This document shows positions 1-6,102 of a stretch of DNA of 6,383 nucleotides, in pieces. The notes under the pieces were generated by a model. It was not told the origin of the DNA. It did no database searches and was given only the letters and a program-made list of their open reading frames with translations. Position 1 is the stretch's first letter; each line of letters starts with the position of its first letter. The stretch comes from an uncultured Bacilli bacterium (GTDB taxonomy: Bacteria; Bacillota_I; Bacilli_A; RFN20; CAG-288), in NCBI GenBank assembly GCA_934700375.1, contig CAKUXT010000117.1, positions 1-6,383 on the forward strand, written 5' to 3'. The position numbers and the translations under genes were made by a program.

Positions 1-1
1 C

Positions 2-55
2 CAGGGGTTCATGCGTGTGATGAACGCCAAGCAGAATCTGAACTATAAATGGTAA
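2..55 (+). CDS. C-terminal tail of an unidentified protein (5' part outside window)
   Basis: Frame 2 is open from the left edge and ends at a TAA at 53-55, reading QGFMRVMNAKQNLNYKW. The other two plus-strand frames hit stops inside this stretch (TGA at 18-20, TAA at 46-48). The codons are ordinary for the window, and the stop falls one base before the stop of the converging helicase gene, which is a typical arrangement for two real genes. Seventeen residues are too few to assign a family, and I do not recognise it. It could also be chance open frame. Confidence 0.5.
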   Translation, partial: QGFMRVMNAKQNLNYKW

Positions 56-56
56 A

Positions 57-3023
57 TTAATCTTCGATCAACGGCTTAGAGATCAAGTACTGATAGAGGT
101 CCTCTTTCACTTCATGCTTCAGTTGGAAAGTGAACTTCACGACATCAGTCTTGATCTCTTTTCCGTTCTGATTTTCTTTCGGTTCGCCTAAAAGCGATAC
201 TTCACCTAAATAGTAGAAAGAGCGGTCATTATCAAGACCGTTTCCGTTCTTATCAATCAAAGCATCCCTTTTTACAAAAAGCAAAACCTTTCCTTTTGGA
301 TCCTTTAAAACTTTGATGATGTCCTGTATCTCATTGCTTGAAAGCTTTCTTCCACTTGCTGAATCCCAGAGGAAGATATTTCTAGTGACGAAGCAGTCGT
401 GATAGTTCGTGCTTGCATCTTCATCGAGATTCTTATTGTATGTGACAAAAAGCGGAACTACATTCAGTTCTTTGAAGACACGATAACCATACAGTGTGCT
501 CTCATCGTTCTTGGTATGATTGATAAGATAGAGCGCATCTCTTCTTGTATATTTCTCATAGAGGACAAAGTTATTCTTTTCATCATCGATAGAGGAGAAA
601 TACCTCTCTTGAGAATAAAGAGCGTAAGATACGATCTCATCGACATAATGATAGAAGACACTGTCATTCAATAAGTCTTTGAACTTCGAGGTCAGTTTGA
701 ACTCATCATCGACCATTTCAACGACAGGAACTGCATCCTTCTGACTGTTTCTGAAATCAAATGCTCCGCTTAAAACAGCAAGAATGCTGTTTCTGATCGT
801 TTTATCATAGAGATGAACCTGATGCATTCTTTTATCATAGGCGTCAAGGAGAAGAAGAAAGTCTTTTTCATCTCTTCTTGAAATGAGAGTTTTCAAGAGA
901 AGTGCTTCATAGATTCTCATTCCGCTTCCGATTATTCTAGAGAGATATTTCAGTGTATCTCTTTTTTCTTGGCTCAATTCTGTTTTCTCATAATCTTTCA
1001 GGAAAAGGAATTCATAATAGGATGAAAAACCATTCTTGTAAAAATCAAGGAACGATCTTCCCGAAAGCTTTCCGCCCTGATCGAATTTGATCAGAGAGGG
1101 AATTCGTCCAAGCCTGTTCTTGATATCGATGAACTGCTCTGAGATTCTCTTTCTTTCAGTGTTGTTGACACGGCTGATCGCTTTGATGATTCTCTTCGTC
1201 GCAATCTCATCAAACTGAACGACGGAGTTAAGAGGCGTATAGGGATGAATTGCCCTTTCTCCTCTTTTCTGTCCAGAGCTCTTGCTTGAAAAGACATCAG
1301 CGATCAAAAAGTTTGTTTTGTAATTGGCGATGAAGTCAATGACAGTCAGATACTCTTTGCCATCGTGCTTTCTCAGTCCTCTTCCTAATTGCTGAATGAA
1401 GATGATGCTTGATTTTGTTGGACGGAGGAAAATAACTTGATTGACAGATGGGATATCGACACCCTCATTGAAGATATCTCTTGTGATAAGTATCTCAAGA
1501 TAATCGTTCTTCTCAATATCGTCTTCTTCTAATTTCCGAATGCACTTCTCTCTGCTTACCTGATCGGTTTCACCGGAAAGGAATGCGGATTTCACACCGC
1601 GGGAATTGAATTCACTAGCCAGAATCTTTCCTTCTTCGATTGAAGGAACAAAAAGAAGACATTTCCTTCTCTTTCCGGAATAGCCGTAATAGTCGCTTGC
1701 CCATAAGATTCTTTCAACGCGCTTTGCGCAGGTAAGATCATTGATGGATGTCGTTTCATCGATGTCTTTTCCATGGATTGTCAAGTCTGAAATACCAAAA
1801 TAATGGAAAGGGACAAGCATATTGGATTCAAGTGCATCATTGAGTCTGATTTCATAAAGGATATGATGCTGGAACAGATCATAGATATCATAACCATCAC
1901 TTCTGTCCGGTGTTGCTGACATGCCTAAAAGGAACTTCGGTCTGAAATAATTCAGTATGTTCTGATACATCGTATCTTTTCCGATACGATGACATTCATC
2001 GATGATGATGACATCAAACTCTTCTTTGAAGAATTGCGAATAGTATTTTTCCTCTCCGATAGTCGAGATGGTCGAGAAGAGGAAATCGTATTCTCCTAGC
2101 TTATGATTATTGCCTGTAAACAGTGCCATCTTCTTTTCGTTCTTGAAAACTTTCATATATGTTTCCATTGCCTGTTTCAAGATAGTCTCACGATGTGTTA
2201 CAAACAATAGTTTTCTGACTGGAAACTTCTTGATCGACTGTACGCCAAAAGCGGAAGCATAAGTCTTTCCCGTTCCTGTAGCAGAGATGAGAAGTCCTCT
2301 TTCCTGTCCTTGTTCGATAGCTTCATTGAGTCTTGTCATGAAGGTGATCTGCATCGGATTTGCTTTTAAGACATTCGGAGCGAAAAGAGAAGAAGCAAAG
2401 GTTTTTCTTCTTTCCAGATATTCTTTTTCATAAGTGGAAAGTATCTCATCAAGCGGAAGAGAAAGAGACCACATCCTCTCGTATTCTGAAAGGATATTCT
2501 GAATGACGGCTCCTTCCTCTTTGCCGACAAGGAGATTGTTCCATTCTCTGTTGCTGGTCAAAGCGGATTGGGTGATATTGGAACTTCCGATGATGACTTT
2601 ATATTCCTTCTCCGGATAGGCGAAGATATATCCTTTTGTATGGAAGCCGATCGTATCGAATTCGTTGATGTAATACATCCTGACTTCGATATTGTCAAAC
2701 TGCTTCAGCTCCTCTAATGCTTTTGGTTCTGTAAAGCCTAAGTAGTTGCTTGTGATGATTCTTCCCTTGACTTGTGGATTCTTGCTTTGAATGTCACGAA
2801 GAACTTGTTTTAAAAGACTCAATCCTGAATCATTGATGAAGGCGATAGAAAAAGCAAAGGAAACGCAGTTTTCCAGATTCTCTTTGATTGTATCAAAGAC
2901 TTTCCTTGGATTATCACGGCTCGTGTCGTTATAGATAAACCTTGGAGCACGATTGGAGGAGGATTCTTGATCGTTGTTCACATAAGAACCGATCAGATCA
3001 TTGATTAAGGAAAAATTGTCCAT
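57..3023 (-). CDS. HKD (PLD-like) nuclease - SF2 helicase - DUF3427 fusion protein
   Basis: A 988-residue predicted cytoplasmic, ATP-dependent nucleic-acid enzyme with three regions. Residues ~25-185 form a phospholipase D-like nuclease domain with one HKD-type site: H128-T-K130, then GSSN at 146-149 and NREWN near E160. Residues ~220-580 are a superfamily 2 helicase: upstream Q225, Walker A ATGTGKT (K253), DECH at 342-345, SAT at 369-371, motif V RDIFNEGVDIP near 515-525 and motif VI QQLGRGLR ending at R551. Residues ~590-988 match the region usually annotated DUF3427, whose function is unknown. Length and order fit the known PLD-helicase-DUF3427 family (COG3886 plus COG1061), so the gene looks intact. 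The ATG is fixed by an in-frame TAA two codons upstream (3027-3029). No good Shine-Dalgarno is visible. The gene stands alone on this strand with its own promoter. Relatives are often listed as restriction or defence-type helicases; that role, and the substrate, are inferred here. The family call is firm. Confidence 0.93.
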   Translation of the reverse strand: MDNFSLINDLIGSYVNNDQESSSNRAPRFIYNDTSRDNPRKVFDTIKENLENCVSFAFSIAFINDSGLSLLKQVLRDIQSKNPQVKGRIITSNYLGFTEPKALEELKQFDNIEVRMYYINEFDTIGFHTKGYIFAYPEKEYKVIIGSSNITQSALTSNREWNNLLVGKEEGAVIQNILSEYERMWSLSLPLDEILSTYEKEYLERRKTFASSLFAPNVLKANPMQITFMTRLNEAIEQGQERGLLISATGTGKTYASAFGVQSIKKFPVRKLLFVTHRETILKQAMETYMKVFKNEKKMALFTGNNHKLGEYDFLFSTISTIGEEKYYSQFFKEEFDVIIIDECHRIGKDTMYQNILNYFRPKFLLGMSATPDRSDGYDIYDLFQHHILYEIRLNDALESNMLVPFHYFGISDLTIHGKDIDETTSINDLTCAKRVERILWASDYYGYSGKRRKCLLFVPSIEEGKILASEFNSRGVKSAFLSGETDQVSREKCIRKLEEDDIEKNDYLEILITRDIFNEGVDIPSVNQVIFLRPTKSSIIFIQQLGRGLRKHDGKEYLTVIDFIANYKTNFLIADVFSSKSSGQKRGERAIHPYTPLNSVVQFDEIATKRIIKAISRVNNTERKRISEQFIDIKNRLGRIPSLIKFDQGGKLSGRSFLDFYKNGFSSYYEFLFLKDYEKTELSQEKRDTLKYLSRIIGSGMRIYEALLLKTLISRRDEKDFLLLLDAYDKRMHQVHLYDKTIRNSILAVLSGAFDFRNSQKDAVPVVEMVDDEFKLTSKFKDLLNDSVFYHYVDEIVSYALYSQERYFSSIDDEKNNFVLYEKYTRRDALYLINHTKNDESTLYGYRVFKELNVVPLFVTYNKNLDEDASTNYHDCFVTRNIFLWDSASGRKLSSNEIQDIIKVLKDPKGKVLLFVKRDALIDKNGNGLDNDRSFYYLGEVSLLGEPKENQNGKEIKTDVVKFTFQLKHEVKEDLYQYLISKPLIED

Positions 3024-3047
3024 AAATTATTGCTATTTGTCTCTGAC

Positions 3048-3076
3048 AGTATATTTATCATAGAAATAAAAAGCAA
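3048..3076 (-). promoter_or_regulatory. Predicted sigma-A-type promoter of the helicase-nuclease gene
   Basis: Reading leftward, a -35 box TTGCTT (3076-3071) and a -10 box TATACT (3053-3048) are separated by exactly 17 bases. The start of transcription would fall near 3041, giving a leader of only about 17 bases before the ATG. The match to consensus is good (4/6 and 5/6), but it is seen by eye only. Confidence 0.65.
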
Positions 3077-3095
3077 GATCTAGGAGAAAAAAAGA

Positions 3096-3122
3096 CTTAC
3101 ATCGCTAAAAGCTCTTACATCG
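3096..3122. repeat. 9-bp direct repeat in the divergent promoter region
   Basis: CTTACATCG occurs at 3096-3104 and again at 3114-3122, an 18-base period. The pair lies between the two divergent promoters, about 20 bases upstream of the leftward -35 box and 12 bases upstream of the rightward one. This is a reasonable position for a regulator binding site, but there is no direct evidence that a protein binds here. Confidence 0.4.
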
Positions 3123-3134
3123 AGTACATTTCTA

Positions 3135-3163
3135 TTGCGGTAGTAGTTAGCGGTGACTAAAAT
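3135..3163 (+). promoter_or_regulatory. Predicted sigma-A-type promoter of the aminotransferase gene
   Basis: A -35 box TTGCGG (3135-3140) and a -10 box TAAAAT (3158-3163) are separated by 17 bases. Transcription would start near 3170, about 25 bases before the ATG, leaving room for the ribosome binding site at 3185-3190. The -35 box is a weaker match than the -10. Confidence 0.55.
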
Positions 3164-3184
3164 AAATCCGTTCTAAATCATCTG

Positions 3185-3190
3185 TGAGGA
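3185..3190 (+). promoter_or_regulatory. Ribosome binding site of the aminotransferase gene
   Basis: TGAGGA ends four bases before the ATG at 3195. The spacing is slightly short but it is the only purine-rich core nearby. An in-frame TAA at 3174-3176 rules out a much longer protein. Confidence 0.6.
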
Positions 3191-3194
3191 AACC

Positions 3195-4424
3195 ATGAAA
3201 GATTACGTTGCACAAAGAAGCCGACAGGAAGTCAGCAAAACGGATATCTTAGCCATTAATTCTCAAGCCATTGCAGATAGAAACAGCGGCAATACTGTCA
3301 TCAATGCTTCTACCGGCGTCTTTCTGAATGAAGACAGGAAACTCGGAAGTGTCAAGCTGATTTCGGATGCGCTAGAAACGCACATCACTGATAAATTGTC
3401 TTATTCCAATGTCTATGGAGACGAAGACTATCTCTCTTCTGTCATGACATTCATCTTCAAAGAAAGAGAAAGCGAGCTTTCTTCGCTTTATTATCCCTTC
3501 ATCGGTTCAACACTCGGCGGAACTGGTGCTATCTCTATCGCCTTCCATCTTTTCCAGGATGAAAATGAGAGTGTCCTTCTTCCTTCGATCATGTGGACAA
3601 ACTATATGCTTATTGCAAAGAAAGCATCTTTGACCTATAAGAAATATGAAATGTTCACTCCAGAAGGAACATTCAATCTTCAAAGCGTCAAAGAAACAAT
3701 AGAAGAAGCAAAGAAGAAACATGACCGTGTTCTTCTTGTCATCAATGATCCCTGCCATAATCCGACAGGCTATTGCATGAGCGAAAAAGAATATGATGAT
3801 TTATTTGCTCTTCTTGATGAAGAAGGAAAAGATTGCAAACTCACTGTTCTTTTTGATATTGCCTATATCGCCTTCTTCCATATTCCGAACAGAAAATGCG
3901 CTCTTATCGATAAACTCTTGGAGAAGAAGCATTCCTTTATGCCACTTATTGCTTTCTCCTGTTCAAAAGTCTTTGGCCTTTATGGCTTAAGAGTCGGAGC
4001 TCTTATCGCACTACCTTCTGACAAGGATGAATCAGAAGAGATCAGACGTGCATTCGGCGCTGAAGCAAGAGGCACTTATTCTGTACCTAACGGTCCAGTA
4101 CAGCACTGCATCAGCGAAGTTCTCAAAGATGAGAAGAATCTGAAAGAACTCGAAGATGAAATCAATCTCAATACGATGGAGCTTGCAAGAAGAAGCAAAG
4201 TCCTTCTTTCAAGCTTAGAGAAAAATCATATTCCTCATTATCCTTATAGCTGCGGATTCTTTGTCTCGTTGAAAGTCAAAGATGCAAATAAAATCGCAGA
4301 AGAGATGAAGAAAGAACACATGTATGTCGTTCCGATTGCAGAAGATACCCTCCGCCTTGCAATATCGGGCATGACAGAAAAAGAAATCGTCACACTTGTC
4401 GACGAACTTGAAAAACACCTCTGA
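3195..4424 (+). CDS. PLP-dependent class I aminotransferase, aspartate/aromatic type
   Basis: A 409-residue cytoplasmic fold-type I aminotransferase, probably moving an amino group between aspartate or an aromatic amino acid and 2-oxoglutarate. It resembles the AspC/TyrB subgroup (I-alpha): LGGTG at 107-111 for phosphate binding, W134 in the cofactor-stacking region, the stretch NDPCHNPTGY with N189, D221 and Y224 in FDIAY contacting the PLP ring, the Schiff-base lysine K258 in SCSKVFGLYGLRVG, and R266. R292 (ARGTYS) and R387 (TLRLAISGMT) sit where AspC holds the arginines that bind the two substrate carboxylates, which favours a dicarboxylic substrate. Length is normal for the family and no domain is missing. 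It has its own promoter and is transcribed divergently from the helicase gene. Ninety-three bases separate it from the glycosyltransferase, so read-through is possible. Substrate preference cannot be settled from sequence; the family assignment is firm. Confidence 0.92.
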   Translation: MKDYVAQRSRQEVSKTDILAINSQAIADRNSGNTVINASTGVFLNEDRKLGSVKLISDALETHITDKLSYSNVYGDEDYLSSVMTFIFKERESELSSLYYPFIGSTLGGTGAISIAFHLFQDENESVLLPSIMWTNYMLIAKKASLTYKKYEMFTPEGTFNLQSVKETIEEAKKKHDRVLLVINDPCHNPTGYCMSEKEYDDLFALLDEEGKDCKLTVLFDIAYIAFFHIPNRKCALIDKLLEKKHSFMPLIAFSCSKVFGLYGLRVGALIALPSDKDESEEIRRAFGAEARGTYSVPNGPVQHCISEVLKDEKNLKELEDEINLNTMELARRSKVLLSSLEKNHIPHYPYSCGFFVSLKVKDANKIAEEMKKEHMYVVPIAEDTLRLAISGMTEKEIVTLVDELEKHL

Positions 4425-4434
4425 ATAAAACCGC

Positions 4435-4440
4435 TATAAT
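4435..4440 (+). promoter_or_regulatory. Perfect TATAAT -10 hexamer, possible extra promoter
   Basis: An exact TATAAT lies 11 bases after the aminotransferase stop. The best -35-like hexamer, TTGAAA at 4408-4413, is 21 bases upstream, longer than normal, and there is no TGn extension. If it is used, the transcript would begin just before or within the dyad at 4442-4481 and carry it as a 5' hairpin. Confidence 0.25.
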
Positions 4441-4441
4441 G

Positions 4442-4481
4442 GCTTTAGCTATCTTTTTCCTTTGGAAAAGATAGGCAAAGC
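4442..4481 (+). other. Imperfect inverted repeat between aminotransferase and glycosyltransferase
   Basis: The inner stem pairs 4449-4460 (CTATCTTTTTCC) with 4464-4474 (GGAAAAGATAG) around a TTT loop, with one bulged T. Beyond a two-base mismatch, GCTTT (4442-4446) pairs with AAAGC (4477-4481). No run of T follows on either strand, so it is not a standard intrinsic terminator. Its right arm overlaps the -35 box of the next promoter, so it could be an operator or an mRNA hairpin in read-through transcripts. Confidence 0.5.
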
Positions 4482-4490
4482 AACTATACT
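4462..4490 (+). promoter_or_regulatory. Predicted sigma-A-type promoter of the glycosyltransferase operon
   Basis: TTGGAA (4462-4467) and TATACT (4485-4490) are separated by 17 bases. The expected start near 4497 leaves a leader of about 20 bases that includes AGGAGG. The -35 box lies in the loop and right arm of the inverted repeat. Confidence 0.6.
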
Positions 4491-4505
4491 ATTAGCAGGT
4501 AATGT

Positions 4506-4511
4506 AGGAGG
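4506..4511 (+). promoter_or_regulatory. Strong ribosome binding site of the glycosyltransferase gene
   Basis: A full AGGAGG ends six bases before the ATG at 4518, which fixes that start and predicts efficient translation. Confidence 0.85.
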
Positions 4512-4517
4512 CAAAAC

Positions 4518-5498
4518 ATGAAAAAAGTAAGCATCATCATTCCTTGCTATAACGAGGAAGAAGCCTTACCGCTTTATTTTGAAGCTGTCGACCCTATCAT
4601 TGACAAAATCGAAGGCTACACCTTCGACTTTGTGCTTGTCAATGATGGAAGCCGTGACAAAACATTGGAAGTGATGAATGACATCTATATGAAAAGAAAT
4701 GATGTCACTGTAGTCAACGAAACAAGAAACTACGGACAGAACGCTGCCCTGACTGCCGGACTTATGACGGCGACAGGCGATTATGTCATCATGATGGATG
4801 TCGATCTTCAGGATCCTGTCGATCTCATCCCTAAGATCTGTGAGAAATTCACAGAGGGATATGAAATCGTCAATCCGCATCGCTCCAACAGAAAAGAAGA
4901 CTCTTGGTTCAAACGTACAACTGCTGGTATCTTCTACAAGTTCATCAACTTCCTTGAAGGCAAGGAAGTCATTCCTGAAAACGTCAACTGCTATCGCGGT
5001 TTATCAAGAAGAGCAGTCGATGCCATCAACGCCTTAGAGGAAAAAGACAGATTCTATGTCTCTTTAGTTCCGCTTGTCGGTTTTAAGACAATCAGCATCG
5101 ATTTCACAAGACAGAAGAGAACAGTCGGCAAATCGAAGTATTCCTTCAGTAAGCTCTTCAACCACGCCTTCAACCTCATTTCGACAACGACGGCTAAGCC
5201 TTTATACTTCCCGATCAAATTCGGAGCAATCTCTTCCTGTGTCTGTTTTGTCTTTTCCGTGCTGTTCATCATTCTGTTCTGCTGTCTTACCAGAGGAAAC
5301 TTTGCTCATCTCTTGATGTTCTTCATCTTCCTTCTTGCTTTCTTTGCAAGCATCATCATCTTCTTCATCGGCATCAACTCTCTCTACATGCATAACATCC
5401 TGATCAACACAAGAAACAGACCGACAACCAATATCGAAACAATTGCTAGACCAGAAGACAAACTTAACAACTTAGAAAACAAAGGAGAAAACGAATAA
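4518..5498 (+). CDS. Membrane-anchored family 2 glycosyltransferase, GtrB/CsbB/DPM1-like
   Basis: A 326-residue enzyme expected to transfer a sugar from a nucleotide donor to a polyprenyl (undecaprenyl) phosphate on the inner face of the membrane, supplying glycosylation of an envelope polymer. The GT-A domain fills residues ~1-225: VSIIIPCYNEEEALP at 4-18, VNDGSRDKT near 41-49, the metal-binding DVDLQDP at 94-100, YRGLSRRAV at 159-167, and KRTVGKSKYS at 200-209, a signature of the GtrB-like group. Two hydrophobic segments (~231-257 and ~263-290) are the usual pair of C-terminal membrane helices, followed by a polar tail of about 35 residues. Length is typical. It is the first gene of the operon, and its stop overlaps the pyrophosphatase start. 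Donor sugar and acceptor polymer are not readable from sequence; no flippase or polymer-modifying partner is seen in the window. Confidence 0.92.
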   Translation: MKKVSIIIPCYNEEEALPLYFEAVDPIIDKIEGYTFDFVLVNDGSRDKTLEVMNDIYMKRNDVTVVNETRNYGQNAALTAGLMTATGDYVIMMDVDLQDPVDLIPKICEKFTEGYEIVNPHRSNRKEDSWFKRTTAGIFYKFINFLEGKEVIPENVNCYRGLSRRAVDAINALEEKDRFYVSLVPLVGFKTISIDFTRQKRTVGKSKYSFSKLFNHAFNLISTTTAKPLYFPIKFGAISSCVCFVFSVLFIILFCCLTRGNFAHLLMFFIFLLAFFASIIIFFIGINSLYMHNILINTRNRPTTNIETIARPEDKLNNLENKGENE

Positions 5499-6100
5499 TG
5501 AATATCTGGCATGATATCAACCCTGAAAAGGTAAAAGAGGATGACTTCACATCCGTCATTGAAATTTCAAAAGGAAGCAAATGCAAATACGAGCTTGATA
5601 AAGAGACAGGTATGTTAAGACTTGACAGACTTCTCTTTACAGCGACTTTCTATCCTGCAAACTACGGATTCATTCCGCTCACTTTTGCACAGGACAACGA
5701 CCCTCTTGATGTCCTTGTCTTATCCGAAGAGCCGATTGTTCCTCTTACTCTTGTCCAGAGCAAACCGATCGGCATGATCAGAATGGTCGATCAGGGATAC
5801 ATCGATGAAAAAATCATCGCTGTCTGCAAAGGCGATCCTTTCTATTCTCATTTCAATGATCTGAGCGAACTCCCTGGATTTGTCGGAAATGAAATCCGTC
5901 ACTTCTTCAGAGTCTATAAGGCATTGGAAGGAAAGACAACCAATGTCACTGCTATCAAGGGAAGAGAAGATGCTATCAAAGCCATTCATAAATCCCTTGA
6001 AGCCTACAAGCAGTATAGAGCCGGCGAATTCAAAGCCTATGGTCCTGCCTTCAAGGAAGGCGAACCCATCACGGAGAAGAAAGCTCCGAAGATCTATTAA
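5498..6100 (+). CDS. ppa: Inorganic pyrophosphatase, family I
   Basis: A 200-residue soluble enzyme that hydrolyses PPi to two phosphates with Mg2+, pulling biosynthetic reactions forward. Active-site residues of the E. coli enzyme can be matched by eye: E22, K30, E32, R44, Y52, Y56, the metal-binding D66/D68/D71 in DNDPLD, D98, D103, K105, and Y140-K141. The residue after D98 is Q99 where E. coli has Glu; this is not among the core metal ligands. It is about 25 residues longer than the 176-residue E. coli protein, mostly in a charged C-terminal tail after about residue 173. The ATG overlaps the glycosyltransferase TAA by one base (TAATG), and AAAGGAG at 5481-5487 lies ten bases upstream, so translation is probably coupled. 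Position behind a glycosyltransferase suggests a link to nucleotide-sugar metabolism, but the enzyme is a general housekeeping one. Confidence 0.95.
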   Translation: MNIWHDINPEKVKEDDFTSVIEISKGSKCKYELDKETGMLRLDRLLFTATFYPANYGFIPLTFAQDNDPLDVLVLSEEPIVPLTLVQSKPIGMIRMVDQGYIDEKIIAVCKGDPFYSHFNDLSELPGFVGNEIRHFFRVYKALEGKTTNVTAIKGREDAIKAIHKSLEAYKQYRAGEFKAYGPAFKEGEPITEKKAPKIY

Positions 6101-6102
6101 TC

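Noticed and set aside
464..1774. Several open frames of 60-91 codons opposite or within the helicase gene
   Set aside because: They overlap a fully supported 988-residue gene, lack ribosome binding sites and recognisable domains, and read as low-complexity shadow translations.
57..3023. Multi-gene defence island or mobile element around the helicase-nuclease
   Set aside because: No methyltransferase, transposase, integrase, long terminal repeats or other defence gene is visible; the flanking genes are metabolic.
3086..3110. Leftward terminator: a run of T on the minus strand near 3086-3093
   Set aside because: The only upstream hairpin is a 3-bp GCT/AGC stem, too weak, and no leftward gene lies upstream to be terminated.
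3096..3122. CRISPR-like repeat
   Set aside because: Only two 9-bp copies with a 9-base gap; far too short and too few for an array.
4442..4481. Intrinsic terminator after the aminotransferase
   Set aside because: The hairpin is long but neither side is followed by a T-tract (GCAACTATA on one side, CATTATAGC on the other), and a promoter overlaps it.
4566..5393. Open frames of 63-104 codons overlapping the glycosyltransferase
   Set aside because: All lie within a gene with clear catalytic motifs, and their Ser/Arg- or Asp/Glu-rich translations are frame shadows.
3195..5498. Mycoplasma-type code with TGA as Trp, given the low-GC Gram-positive look
   Set aside because: Trp residues use TGG (W134 of the aminotransferase, W130 of the glycosyltransferase), and TGA ends the aminotransferase right after its normal C-terminus.
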